Shown: positions 25,771 through 38,159 of the stretch, piece after piece
How the letters are laid out: every line of letters starts with the position of its first letter
Numbering within the stretch: position 1 is the stretch's first letter
Assembly: GCF_024868665.1 (NCBI RefSeq)
Contig: NC_079910.1
Span: forward strand, 6,634,976-6,698,975
DNA length: 64,000 bases
Reading direction: 5' to 3'
From: Triplophysa rosa
Taxonomy: Eukaryota > Chordata > Actinopteri > Cypriniformes > Nemacheilidae
Notes under the pieces: generated by a model
Databases searched by the model: none
What the model was told of the DNA's origin: nothing
The model's input: only the letters and a program-made list of their open reading frames with translations
Program-made: the position numbers and the translations under genes

Positions 25771-28258
25771 TATAAACACGAAGTTATTGTCAGATAACGT
25801 ATTTGGCATAATTTTGTTATCGGTTGTATTAAAAAAAGCATTTTTAATGAAACACTACATTAGTTGCCTCTAACACGATGATTAACTGTGAAAAGTGATA
25901 ACGTTTTCCAAGAGCTAATGACCAAAAGTACAGAAATTGCTTTTTTCCATTTGTTTGTCTTTTTTAGGGATTTAGCATATGGTCTTATACATGAGTGGTA
26001 ACGCATAGAGAACAAAAGTATTTTGTTTCCCTCCCATCTGTCCATCCAGAGCACTGTACTCAAAATGAGCCGTGTCTCATCTCTAAAGACTGGACCCGTG
26101 CTGTGCTATGGATCTCTGTTTTTAGTGTTCTGCTGGCTAGATTAGCAAAACAAAAGCTATAGCGTTTTGACAGCAATATCACAGTGCTTGTTTTTGAGTG
26201 AACCACTGTGACAGCGAGAACAAATAATAACCGTCTTTATATCCAATGTCTCGTTTTTTGTGAAGTAGTGTTGGTATCACTTTCACTGGAGTTAAACAGA
26301 AGTTTTAGAAGTTTTTTTACTTGCAGACGAAACGGGCTGAGTGACAAGTCTCTTCTCCTTGAAAAAAAGATTTTAAGGGATGCACTAAAATGCAAAGTTC
26401 AGGAAGATAAAAACCTAACTTCTTATTCACGGTTAGAGTTCTGCCCCAGTTAACCTTTTTGTTCAGGGGTTTCCTTTATTTGAATAATTGAATGATTTTG
26501 GAGGATTTCTTGTAATGTTGCATGTTTAAAACAGTTCTTATAATTCATAATGACCTGATCTGAAGTAATAATGTACGTTTAGATAAGGGGTATTTATAGA
26601 AGCATGAATCACTCTGTTCCCCATAAAATAGACAAATCTAGGAATAAAATACCAGTGTTGCAAGCAACGGGGAAAGTGATTGCGGCAGACAAATGATTAC
26701 AATGAGCATGAAAGTCTTGCTCTCATTACTCAGCCGCGTATGAGATATACTCAGGGCGGCATTAACGTGACTTTGGAAGAGGAATTAGAGAGTAATAACT
26801 CATAAAACAGTGCAATTAGTACAAGCAGCTGTAACACGGTGACCCCCATTCATCAAAGCAATTGGTCTTGCGTATTTAAATTGCGAAGCAAATTTGTTTA
26901 TTTTATTTTCGTGACACGGCAAAGCCCTGCAGTCACGTTTCGGAAGCTAGTTCGGAGAGCAGCGGGTCTTGTCTGACTACTGGTCTTGTCCATGTATAGA
27001 TTCTCTGCTGCCAGGCTCCTGAAGGACAATGAGACCACAGGCGGTTCCCTGCCCAGGGGCAGAGGGGCTAAACCAGGCTCTGTAGGCATCTTTATTAAAG
27101 GAAGTGTAATTAGCCTCCAAGGAAGGTGGGCTAAAGGGGAGACCTGCAATAATTGAAGTCTGGAGAGAGGAGCTGTATATGCCGTCTGAGGAGCTGTATA
27201 TGCCGTCTGATGTCCTGTGGTGTTGCATAGCATTTGCACTTAGGGACACCAAGCCTGGAGGCGCACACACCTTGGTTTTTATCTGGTAATACTGTTCCAT
27301 AGTGATCATGTTGCCCAGCCCAGTTTATCAGTCATTTTTAGCCATTTATCCTGCTGGCACGAATAACAGATTTTGTATTTCCCTGTGATCCATATCTATC
27401 AATAGACTTCTAGTTAATAACATTTTGTATTTTCTCATTACTCAGATCAAATATTAAATAATGTTTGCATGCTATAAGAGCCATCGTGTAGCTATGTATC
27501 TTTATTAAATGAACCTTATAAAACCGTGTATCGGTCAACCAGAACTGTACTGTTTTGGTAATTCACAGAGGCAGCAGACGTTTCTTCTTTTTTATTCTCT
27601 CAGCAGCCTATTGGTAAACACCCCGAGTGCCACTAAATTCAGAAAGGAAGAGTCTGAGCTATGAAACAAAGGCCTGATTTGCCTTAATCATCATTTGCTG
27701 TGGAATGGAAAATCAATGGCCTTTGATGAGAGTGTTTTGCAGTGTGACAACGTGAAATGTGAGATTGGACTTTTAAAGCGCCTCCTGTCTTTGTTGTTTT
27801 GGAACTCCATTCTTTTAATGTGTGGGAAGTGTTCCATCTATTATGGAGCGCTTGTCTGTCAAGGAAATTAGTTTCCTGGGAACTTTGAATGGAGGATAAA
27901 ACCCAGAAACCTAGAAATGAGGTTTTTTTCTTGCTTTGTTGGAATTGAGCTTTGCACAGGACGCTTTGCTTATGTAACAGACGGGATGAATGTGTCACTC
28001 ACCGTCACTGACAGTCCTCCGTAGGAACATTTGATTAAACCTACGTTGCCAGTCTGAAGCTCACGTTGAGACTGACTCTGTTTTTTTTTTCATCTGGGTT
28101 TATATTTAAAGAAACATTGATGTGCTAGTTAGGCCTATTTCCCAGAGTAACCCATTGGCTGCTCTTATTATGAAAAGCATGTGTACTGTCACTCAGGTGA
28201 CCCCATGCTCAGATTATTTATTCCTAAACTTTCTGGTGAGGTTTTGGATATAAGCAGT
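25771..28258. other. Intron, about 2.5 kb, one small tandem duplication
   Basis: Apart from the 21-bp tandem duplication at 27167-27208, nothing is recognised. ORFs of about 110 codons near 27.0-27.3 kb on the minus strand overlap that duplication and have no domain. Confidence 0.5.
27167..27208 (+). repeat. Exact 2 x 21-bp tandem duplication
   Basis: The unit starting GAGGAGCTGT and ending GCCGTCT occurs at 27167-27187 and again, unchanged, at 27188-27208. Perfect identity suggests a recent duplication, for example by slippage. Confidence 0.85.
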
Positions 28259-28325
28259 TATATATATATATATATTACTAAAGAATATACACACACACAC
28301 GCACACACACACGCACACACACGCA

Positions 28326-28378
<53 letters not shown>

Positions 28379-28390
28379 ACACACACACAC

Positions 28391-28428
<38 letters not shown>

Positions 28429-28486
28429 CCACCGATACAATACATATATATATATATATATATTATATTATATATATATATATATA
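28259..28486. repeat. Compound (TA)n-(AC)n-(TA)n microsatellite
   Basis: A TA run (about 28259-28275) is followed by an interrupted AC/GCAC run of about 140 bp (28288-28430) and a second TA run (about 28442-28486). The cysteine/valine- and histidine/threonine-rich ORFs reported by translation here are microsatellite artefacts. Such arrays can form Z-DNA and cruciforms and are length-polymorphic. Confidence 0.95.
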
Positions 28487-29521
28487 GGCAGCAATGACAA
28501 CTACACAACATGTAGGTGCTTTTGTCCTTCAGATGTGATGACCGTTGCTCTTGGTAATCAGGAAAGCTCATGTGAGGTGATTCTAGCTGTTCTCCTGTAT
28601 CTGCGATAGCACACAGAGCAGCTGTAGTTTGTTCTAATGACGCCCGGGCTGACAGCTCTCCCTCCACTTAAATGAGCAGTGGTGCGCTCACAGCGGGAGC
28701 TCCTTGTCTGAGATGAAGTTCAGAATTGCTCCTTTTTTCTGCTCTCTTCCCTTTCTCACTATTTGGATAAGAGATTACAGCTGAATTAGAGACGGATTTG
28801 TACTGTAGTTCATTATCTTCTCTGTGCAGCAAACAGAACTTCAGACATCTCAAGGACAGCCAGACGTTTTTGAAGAGTTACTATTGGGCATGAGTGTTTA
28901 ATTCATGTCACATCTCTTGTGTTACTAAAAACAAGCAATAATTTAGAAGTACATTTGTGCTTCTCCCTACCTACTCTGCATACATCACACATACACACAT
29001 TAAATATTTATATACCCATGCCTCTTGTTTGTTTTCATCGCTTAGTTCATCGCAAGTCTAATTTTAAGACAATTACATGAAACAAACACATATGGTGGGA
29101 AGAGTTGCTGTTCTGGAGAGTGAGGCAGTAGCTCATGTCCGAGGGGAATGGGCCACATCAATCAGGATACAATGATTTTCTTTCATTTTTACCAGTAATG
29201 GCCATGTTTCCTCCAGAACCTCCTGGATAGCATTTAGTGATGGAACACTTAAGAGCAATAGACTCAACACTGTGTACACTGGACTAGGCTGCTAGATTGA
29301 AAAGTTGCATCAATACCCGCTCGACTCACCTTAGGCCAGTAGTGAGTGGCACAGAGCTGTGCACACAAACCTATTGATGTTATATACAGTATGATCTCAC
29401 ATAATTATCTATGTCTATATCCATGTTCTGTATTCTACATTCTTTTTATGATGCATTTATTCTATAATAAATTCAAACAGGTAAGATAACGTGAAGACAA
29501 AGAGAGTCTAGGTTGAGGGGT
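28487..29521. other. Intron, nothing recognised
   Basis: About 1 kb of unique-looking DNA without delimited features. Confidence 0.5.
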
Positions 29522-29846
29522 TTAAAGGGGAAGTTCACCCAAAAATGAAAATTCTGTCGTCATTTACTCACCCTCTTGTCATTTTAAACCTGTATGAATT
29601 TCTTTTTCTGCACAACACAAAAGAGGTTATTTTGAAGAATGTTGGTTACCGAACAACAGCGGTACCCTATTGTATGGACACAAACCAATGCAACTCAATG
29701 GGTACTGCTGTTGTTTAGTTACCAACATTCTTTAAAATATCTTCTTTTGTGTTCTGCAGAAGAAAGAAAGCCATACAGGTTTAAAATGGTAAGAGGGTGA
29801 GTAAATGATGACAGAATTTTCATTTTTGGCTGAACTATCCCTTTAA
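29522..29846. mobile_element. TTAA foldback MITE with near-complete hairpin
   Basis: The element starts TTAAAGGGGAAGTTCACCC and ends GCTGAACTATCCCTTTAA. The arms continue inward through TCATTTACTCACCCTCTTGT, CACAAAAGAGGTTATTTTG and GGTTACCGAACAACAGCGGT, each with an inverted partner. Only the centre (about 29670-29695) is unpaired, so the whole element folds back on itself. Confidence 0.93.
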
Positions 29847-30350
29847 GGGCCTGCGTTGTGTTCGTTAATGTTTGGGGCTGCATAAGGGGTTTTATCCAGG
29901 GTGTGGTGGCTCTGCCTTTTAGTTGCAGACTGTGGCCACCATAGACATCAGGAGCATTGGGTTGCAGCAAATGTGCATAGATTTATGTCCTCCAAGTATT
30001 GAGGCTGTTTATCAGCATAAGCGAATGGCGAATGTGTAATTTTATGCTGATGGATACGGTGGCTCTCCGAGGCCATTCTCCAGTGCTGAAGTGCTTACAG
30101 TGTGGCTTCATGATGAAAGAAAGTGGGAAGGGCTGATGTGTGCGGAGCAGGTGCATGCCATCTATGACAGCTCGTACCAGTCGTTCTGTGGTCACTCAGA
30201 CTGTGCGGCAATGCCCTGCTCCATCTGGACTTTGCTCACAAAACACACACACACATGCGAGTACTCTGTCGCACATGCAAATAGCGGACCACCCACATCA
30301 TCTTCACATACAAAACAACCTTAAACAGTAATGAAATGACATGTGGGTAG
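29847..30350. other. Intron, nothing recognised
   Basis: About 500 bp between two MITEs. Short overlapping ORFs on both strands have no resemblance to known domains. Confidence 0.5.
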
Positions 30351-30511
30351 TTGTCAAATAAACTGCAAGTGTGTCCTATGGTGTGACAGCAAAAATGTAG
30401 AAAACAAACTATCAAAGAGAAATCTCTCTTATGCTATTTTATATTATAAATATGTATACATATACAATTTTTTGCTTTGTCACATAGGACACATTTAAGG
30501 TTTATTTGTCA
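30351..30511. mobile_element. 161-bp foldback MITE (TGTCAAATAAAC ends)
   Basis: The left arm reads TGTCAAATAAACTGCAAGTG then TGTCCTATGGTGTGACAGCAAAA. The right arm, read inward on the minus strand, is TGACAAATAAACCTTAAATG then TGTCCTATGTGACAAAGCAAAA. The arms pair over about 43 bp with mismatches. A related, degenerate sequence with TGTGTCCTATTGTGG lies near 57980. The family is not recognised. Confidence 0.75.
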
Positions 30512-31797
30512 GTGCATGGATGTTTTACTAGAAGCCTCTGGAATTGCAGTTTGGTTGCTTTAGTTCATGTCTGTTCTCTTTTATACCATGTAAATGCTTG
30601 CATACTCCTAACAGTTTTGAAAAAGAAATGGACCAAAAATATTGGCGATTCAGTTGATACTTCAAAAGGTTTTTGAGTAATTTTAAATCACTTTTTCTCT
30701 AGATTGAGAATGCCCCTTGCAGTAGACTAGCAAATAGCAAATCATTTTACTGTAATATAGCGTGTTGGCATTGACCAGAAAACTGCTTATCAAGTCATTT
30801 CACCGGGTCTTTAAACACACATTCATTTGTATTACCTGCAAACAGTTTGGTCTATGATGCTTGCAATTTTGTTTGCCTCCTACTGCATGTATATTTGTGG
30901 GATTTGTTTTTGAGCCATTGCCAAGATGTCATCGATTGTTCTGTGGTTGTTCTATCTGTTGACACTAGACAGCACACCGGATGGTGGAATGTATATTCGT
31001 ATCAGCAGAGGAAATATTGGTTTGTGTTTATACATCTTGTAGTGTCTTATATTTTGGCATCTGTACACTGATACAGTCTTCTTTCTCTTTTTACACTTGA
31101 CAAGGCAAGCGCTTGCAAGTTGCTGAATTAAATGCAGGTTTTAGACATATTGTCAGGGGAAAGAGAAGAGGAAGTGCTGTTTTATCAAGAGTTAGTCCTT
31201 GGCTGTTTATACCTCACTGAATGTTACCCATAATTTAGTAAGTGGGGGATTTGCCAATCAACCGTGGCCTAAAGGCGAATAGAAGGTTAAGGTGTGCCTG
31301 TTTAATTTACTGTAAGGATAGGTTAGAATTTAGGAAAAAATCGAGCGTTCAGTTTCTTCGGTTTCCTTTATAAATCTCAACACGTTTTAGAGTCGAGAAA
31401 CAGATTTAATTTATTTCCTTGGCATGATGAATAATGATTATTTGTGCTAGCCTTCAAGTTGACTTTGGTCTCCGAGTCATTAGCGTGGTAAGATGGAGGT
31501 TGACAGTTTCTTACTCTGGTTGTGGTTTCAAGACAGATGCAAATTGGTGTGTTGGGAAGATGTGGAGGGATTGTAAATATGCATGTTTTATTTCCAGTGG
31601 AAGCACAGGAACAAACGGCTGACTGATTTTGTGTATATTGTTGATTTATTTGCACTTATGATGCCTCTGTTCCACTGAAGAACACATGACTGTACAACAT
31701 CAAATGGAACAAGGCAAGTTTATGTTAACATATTTCAATAATAATTAAACTTCAGTATGTAACATTTTTGATGGTGGTACAGCAGGCAAAACAATTC
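30512..31797. other. Intron, nothing recognised
   Basis: About 1.3 kb without delimited features. Confidence 0.5.
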
Positions 31798-32075
31798 TTA
31801 AAGGGATATAAATGAAAATCCTGTCATAATTTACTCACCCTCTTGTCATTTCAAACTGACTTTCTTATGCAAAACACAAAAGAAGAAATTTGGTAAATGA
31901 ACGACGGTGATACCCACTGACTTTGGCATTGGTTTTGGTTTTGTGTACATACAATATGGGTACTGCCAATGTTCGGTTACCATCATCCTTCAAAATATCT
32001 TCTTTTGGTTTAAAATGACATAAGGGTGAGTAAATGATGACAAAATGGTCCTTTTTTGGCTTAACTATCCCTTGA
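31798..32075. mobile_element. TTAA foldback MITE (left end with small deletion)
   Basis: TTAAAGGGATA is followed directly by AATGAAAATCCTGTCATAA, so the GTTCACCCAAA part of the end is missing. The right end reads GGCTTAACTATCCCTTGAA, with the terminal TTAA altered. The central CGGTGATACCCACTGA and its inverted partner GGGTACTGCC are present. Confidence 0.85.
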
Positions 32076-34249
32076 AAATTTACCAGGGACCAGAAAATTA
32101 TAGAAACTTGGGCTGGGCTTCTTTCTTTGGTCTTTTAGGCAGCCACCTCGCGATGCCCTAGCAACCACAAAGCAACAAATAAGCACACGAAGTAACCTGC
32201 TGTACCACTTGCATTTGTTCTCAGAATGTAAAACTTTTTTAAACTTAGGCCCAATGTTGTATTAAACTGTCTAGGCTTGATCTTTTTATGTTCAAGTCTC
32301 TAGAACAAGCAGGTGGACTTCTCTTGAGCCACAGGGTCACCGTGGAGATCAGGCTGTGGTTTTTTTTTGAGCGCTGTGGTGAGAAGATGAGAGCCCAGCA
32401 TTAAATTAAGCCCGGTCTCTTGGCGCTGTGCTTTTTAATGCATTCTGGCCACCTGCAGAGCACCCTGCACCCACCCATACAAGTGCCGAAGTTGTCCAAA
32501 ATTTGCTGATGTTTCATCGGGCAAAGCTCGTCTGCCATCCGTATACAGATCGATAAGCAGGCAGAGAGATGCACCAGGGTGTGGAGACCCTGTTGCCGGG
32601 GGCAGCAGGGCCGTGTCATTACCGCCTCCATTATGATCCCGGCCTTAATGCTGAAATTGAGTCTGTAACAGCCTCATCTCTTGCCCTGATGTGATTTCGA
32701 GACACCTGCCTGTCTGGGTCAACAAGCGCAGGCTTTGGTCCTCATGCTACCATGGCAACTTTTTTTAAACTGCCTCGCTGATGTCTGGGGTTGGATGTCT
32801 GAATATTGTTCCTGGTAGATGAGATGGAATCAACAGAATTGTCGGCTTGACGCTTTTGGGCAGGCTATTGCAGTTTGATATTGGCTCTAGCTAATGTAAG
32901 ATCACATGGTTCATTAACACCACAAAGCAATTATAAGAACTGTGCAAAGCTGGCTGTAACTGACCATGCAGAATGCAATTTTATTCACTCGCTTGATGTC
33001 TGAAGCTTTTTTGGCATTTTAATTTGTTTGTGACCAATAACAAATGTGTTTTTTCTTCCATTCTTTTCTAAGGGCGTGATCAATAGTTTGAATGAGGTGT
33101 TGTAGCTGTCAGATTAGGACATCTGTTGTCGCAAGCCTTCATGAGAAAAACACTCTAATTTCGTGCCCGCTAATGTCCAGATAAAGCCAATTTAAATCGT
33201 TGCGGCATCTCATTTATTTTCGTTTCCTCCTCAGATGTTTTCCCACAATGGATATGCAAATCAAAGAGGGAAAAATTCCAGCCTTTCTTTGCACAGACAT
33301 AATAGAGGCATCACAAACTTTTTGACGGAACAATAGTCCATTTTAAACCCTTAATAGAAATGCATCCTTGTCTACTGATAGACAAGCCCTGACAAGAGAC
33401 CAACTCTAATAATTACACTTTTATGAAAGAGGCGGAAAACAATGAAAGGACATCTAAAGCCAAGCCTGGGCGTTCTCGTGAACAACAGCGATATCAGGAA
33501 AAATGTCTGCCCAAGCGTTCCCTGCTGAATGGTGCATTTAGCTCCGAATAAAGTGATGTATTCTGGGTATTTAAGGCTCACATTGGGAAAAGACATTGCA
33601 CATTAACTTTATTCATGCCCTGGGATGAGACCCTCAGTAAAGGCTTCTTGTGATATGCTTGTATCTGTGCTGTTTGCATGGGGACAAAAACAATATAAAT
33701 TATGCCGCCTCTGAAGGATGGTGCGCTCCACACAAGGACCGTGATAGGGTATTGATTCTCACTACATTGCTAAAATTGCCTGTCTGCCTCGCAGCTCCAA
33801 ACACACATGTGACAGCTCCAATATAGTCTAGGAACCATGCTCTTTTCTGGGCCCTTCTTACCGGGGACCCCTGCACGGGTTTACCTTGGAGAGGTTCAAG
33901 AGACTGGAGTGGAGGTAACTTTGGATGTAGTTTATAGAGACCAGAACAACGTAAAACAAGACACTTCTTTTCAGCGATAATACAGATTTAGTTTTTTCAT
34001 TTTTGTGGTTGTGTAACTTAATGTGAAAATGAGCTTTTTATGAAAATTTCAGATCAAGTTATGGTTTCAAGGACACCAACACTAAATAGATTTTATGCAT
34101 AAAGACATGTTTCTGTACATATTTAATAGATGAAGATTAGCCTCTAGCATTCCATTTTTTCCAAATGTTTTTAAACAGATTGTAATGCATGGGTTTCCAC
34201 TGTTAAATAAGAACATAAGTTCGCCTTCTGCCTTTTAACATAAACTCTA
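32076..34249. other. Intron, about 2.2 kb, nothing recognised
   Basis: No delimited element or exon. Confidence 0.5.
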
Positions 34250-34255
34250 CAAAAT

Positions 34256-35039
34256 GCTGGGTTATTTTCAAAAAAGGTACGAACCCAGCCGCTAGGGCTG
34301 GGTGATGTGTTTAAAAAAAAGATCGATAATCGACTTTAAAATCATCGCAATATCCGATAATATCAGGTGTGTTTGACTTCATGCAACGTTGCACATACGA
34401 TCAGCGTACTGATGTCATACGCGATCAATCTGTGGATACGGACCGGGAGGGAATTCGTTCCAGACCCGCCAAGTGCCAAACAAACACGCACGCAGGCACG
34501 CGTGCACACACACACACACACAAGTGCGCCATGCGCACAAACCAGTGTTGCAGTGACTTCTTTCATCAGGTAAAGCGCGTAGATAAACCATAGCTTTTAT
34601 GCAGTAGAAAAATGTTGCTGGTACAGCGCGCGAGCATGAGGTTTTGCTTTGCCGTCGCAGCTCGTCTTTTTCTTGGTCTATCTGTGCCGCGACCAGAAGA
34701 AAACAGCAGCACATTCAACTGACCGAACAAAACAGCGCTTCCAAAATTCTGTCACTGTTACTGACTGCCTGGGCATATGAACATGAATGTTCTCGCTAAA
34801 GCCTACATCGCATGATAATGTTATAATGCGTGTTTTCCATTATTATCGATTATCATCTGGTATCTGTCTGTTGTAATCGACATCGATAACATTGTCACAT
34901 CGCCCAGCCCTACCAGCCACTGGGCTAAATTAACCCAGAAAATGGTTTGTATTTGACCCAACAATAGGTTAGAACAACCTATACCCAACGGTTGGGTTTG
35001 TCCATTTTTGACCCAACGCTGTGTTGAAAATAACCCAGC
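34256..35039. mobile_element. GCTGGGTTATTTTCAA-ended MITE interrupted by a hAT
   Basis: GCTGGGTTATTTTCAA at 34256-34271 is matched by TTGAAAATAACCCAGC at 35024-35039. The direct repeat CAAAAT (34250-34255 and, one base removed, 35041-35046) may be the target duplication. Without the nested hAT the element is about 155 bp and rich in AACCCA/TGGGTT motifs, a texture common in cyprinid MITEs. It is non-coding. Confidence 0.8.
34293..34912. mobile_element. 620-bp hAT element nested in a MITE
   Basis: The left end is TAGGGCTGGGTGATGTG and the right end CACATCGCCCAGCCCTA, inverted repeats with one mismatch. The 8-bp duplication is CCAGCCGC (34285-34292) and CCAGCCAC (34913-34920). Subterminal ATCGATAATCGA and ATTATCGATTATC motifs occur at both ends. 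A short CA run lies near 34508. No transposase coding remains; ORFs of up to 99 codons are not transposase-like. Confidence 0.92.
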
Positions 35040-35046
35040 TCAAAAT

Positions 35047-36651
35047 TGCTTTCGTATGGAGACCTCTTTGATACCTCTCTCTGACATTTCCAAACAGGGC
35101 TGGATGGAATCAACATCTTATCTCCATAGGAACACAGACGATTTTATGATTTAAAGCAGTGCAGTGACATGATACCTCTAGCCTTTGATTTTAAGCGTGG
35201 GTTGATGCCCAAAGAAATCGATGAAGCCCACAAAGCCCAAACGGGTACCTTTGCGAGGTCCACTGGAAAGGAGAGGCGGGATGAACGTTTTGGCAGAAAT
35301 TACATCTCTTTTATCAGGATTACTTGAAAGCAGGTCTGACAGTATCTGCATGCTGCTCTCCTATGATAAGCTCCATCATGTTTTGAAGGGATTGGGGCTG
35401 TGGTGATGGTGGGGAGCATGGGGCATCAAAAAGCTTTCATTTTTTCATCTTGAGGAACATGAAATCACAGCTTGACCTCACACGCTACTCTATACAATAA
35501 CCACTGCGATTGGCTTAAAATATCAGGTGGAAAAGTGGCCCCTGTTAGGCGTCTGTCTGATATTATGGACTGAACAGTGCTTCGAAGAACAGTGATGTAT
35601 GGGTACGTATGTCGAAGTGTTGAAGGTTAGCCATCAGTTGCATCTCTCTCCAACATCACTGTTTTCCCTCGAATTTCTTCTCCAATCACTGCACTTGCAA
35701 TTCCTTTTCCTTTTGGCTCATCTGGTGTCGCTGGTTTTATTGATAGACTAGGAATGAACACAGGAATGTGCATTTCAATGCACCTCTCCTCTATCTTTAT
35801 CGCCGTGTCACCTTCTCTGTTTCTCTTCTGTTCACTCTCTAAAGACAATATTCGTGGGCACAAGTTGTTTGAATCTAATAGTTTTTATCCCTGCAGAACA
35901 TCTCCGGAATAAATATTTTGGGCAAAGGAAAGGAATTGAACCTGCTATACTACATGTATCGATCAGCTCTTTAGCGAGTCCCTGGATGGGTAATTGTGTC
36001 TGCGTGCTTCACCATTTTAAACTAACTGCATTTCATCTGATGGGGAGAATAATCCATCGATGAAGAAATAGATTGCAGGCGAAGGCATGCGCCACGGCTG
36101 ATGTGCAGAAAGCCCATTAATACAATCAGGAATGCGTATGCCATTGTCTGGAAACCATGTTTGAAAGTAGACTCCTTCCATTTGAAGTTCCCAAATATAA
36201 TTGTGCATATCTTTTGATGACTTGCATCTCATTAGGAATTTGCATATCCCACTGAAGTGTAATTTGTCTTTGATGATTAGCTCATGTTTAATGGGGCTGG
36301 AATTGCTTTGTCTCTGCTGCACAATCACACCCTCTCCTGTGCTCTTTTTTTCTCTTTTTTTTGTGGGGTTGGGGCGTAGATCGCATTGTAGCTGTGTGTA
36401 GATTTTGACTGTTGAAGCAATGACAACGTAAGTGAGTGAACCTGACCCAAATGTAGCGGAGTAAAAAAAACCTCAGATAGTTTGTTTCCTGTCAGCCAAT
36501 GATAGAGGAGAGCGAGTGGAAGGGTCTGCGATTCGCTTGACCCGGGCTTTTTTGTAGCTGATTTTTTCTGAGTGAGGAGATTTTAATAGAACATAAAGAA
36601 CATACTCCAGAGAAAACAGTTTTAGAGACATTTAAGCCCTTCAGAAATGTT
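35047..36651. other. Intron, about 1.6 kb, nothing recognised
   Basis: An acceptor-like TCCCTGCAG at about 35889 is followed by open frame, but no donor-delimited exon with a known domain results. Confidence 0.5.
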
Positions 36652-36967
36652 TTAAAGGAATAGCTCACCCGAAATCTAAATGTAAAATAAATAATATCTC
36701 ATCCTCATTCCTCACGTCATCCAAAACGAATTGTCTTGCATTGAGTAAACAAAGTAGTTGTCTGACATACAGTAATGTACAAGCATTTTAATTTAATAAA
36801 ATAAATACTGTAAGAATGGTGATCACAGCTGGTGACTGTGGTGCCCATTCACTTTCATTTTATTAACAAAAGCAACTTTGACATTCTCTAGAACGATGTC
36901 TTTTTTATTCTAAAGTAAGTTATACAGGTTTGAAACAACATGAAATGATGACACAATTTATTTTTAA
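36652..36967. mobile_element. Degenerate TTAA MITE copy
   Basis: The left end TTAAAGGAATAGCTCACCCG matches the family with substitutions. The interior CATTCACTTTCATT and the right-side ATACAGGTTTGAAACAACAT and GAAATGATGACACAA match the inner arms. The right terminal 15 bp are lost. This is an old copy. Confidence 0.7.
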
Positions 36968-37410
36968 TGTCAGCCATGTGTTTAATGGTCACTCAGCATT
37001 TATGTCTTTCTAAAGTTCCCATCATGTAATTGAGATTTTTATGCTGCTAAATGTAATATAAACTGGTCACTGATGAAGGCACTTGATGGCTTCTCCTGTG
37101 TTGATTTTATGCTGCAATAATCTGATCAAATTGATTTTAACTAAGAATTCCAGTCGAAACAAGGTTTCAAGTTTTACAGTTTTATAGTTAAAAGTTCAAC
37201 TTTTAATGTGAAATATAGATTCACCTAGATTTTTTCAAGGTGTGTTTTCGTGGTTTGAATTGATCTGAGTTTGATAATTAAATCAGGAGAGGATCACAAC
37301 AAACACAGAATGACAACAGAAGTGAGACAGATGATGATGAGGGAAAATCACCTTTTTTCTGTCAATGTAAATTTGATAGAGCTGATGCACCTCTTATTAT
37401 TAAATGACAT
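36968..37410. other. Intron, nothing recognised
   Basis: About 440 bp of AT-rich DNA without features. Confidence 0.5.
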
Positions 37411-37699
37411 GGGCCCGTATTCTTAAAGCTTCTAAGAATCCTCCAAGAAAGCTCTTAATTTAGCTTAAAAACTTCTACGTAGGAGTCTTAGCTTAAAAAC
37501 GATTCAGGACCAATCTGAGAGAAACTCTGAGCAAGGAAAAGACAAAAAACTTTTATCTTAGTGAGGCTGACCTCGTTGCTATGTATGACACAGTCTTTTA
37601 AAGACTTTGATTGGTTGGTTGACCAAGAAGGAAAAAAGAGCGCTTTTAAGTATAGGGTCATTAGTTTGAAATTGCACATGTCTTTTTCCTGTTTTACCG

Positions 37700-37731
37700 T
37701 ACTCACGCACACGCGCACACACACACACACG

Positions 37732-37762
<31 letters not shown>
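37700..37762. repeat. Compound (CA)n-(TA)n microsatellite
   Basis: CA/CGCA units followed by an uninterrupted TA run, inside the GGGCCCGTATTC element. Confidence 0.9.
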
Positions 37763-37768
<6 letters not shown>

Positions 37769-38070
37769 TAAATATCCTTTCCTTTTTTTTAATTTACCAT
37801 GCTGTTAACATCAACGTATTTGATAGAAAATGAACAGTGACACAATAAGTTTCTGTAAGTGCTGTAATTGTTTGTGTGATCACTATAGAAGGTTGTGACA
37901 ACCGAATCATCTCTGCTGCATAGCTGCATTTCTCCAGTTGCTAAATATGTTAATGTTGTGATTTCATCTATTTCTGGTGCTATGGCATTTCTGTGCTGTT
38001 TTGGAGATGTTAGCGTGTGTCTCTAATAGGATCGGTTACAAACATGTGTTGTGTCTTATTAACTCACTGT

Positions 38071-38145
38071 CATTCAATTCAATGTAATTTTATTTTATAG
38101 CGCTTTTACAATTTGCATTGCATCAAAGCAGCTGTACATGAAATC
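38071..38145 (+). repeat. TTCAATTCAAT...TAGCGCTTTTACAAT repeat
   Basis: The segment shows ATTCAATTCAAT, then TTTTATTTTATAGCGCTTTTACAAT, then GCATCAAAGCAGCTGTACA. This module is very common in teleost introns. A second copy is at 40883. The transposition class is uncertain. Confidence 0.7.
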
Positions 38146-38159
38146 AACATAATCAAAAG

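Noticed and set aside
28214..28667. Long Cys/Val-rich and His/Thr-rich ORFs on both strands
   Set aside because: They are translations of the AC and TA microsatellite and have no other content.
34415..34714. 99-codon minus-strand ORF in the 34293-34912 hAT
   Set aside because: It is partly translated CA microsatellite and has no transposase motif.
35854..36063. Possible exon after TCCCTGCAG at about 35889
   Set aside because: The downstream frame has no recognisable protein family and no convincing donor; AG after a pyrimidine run is common in intron DNA.
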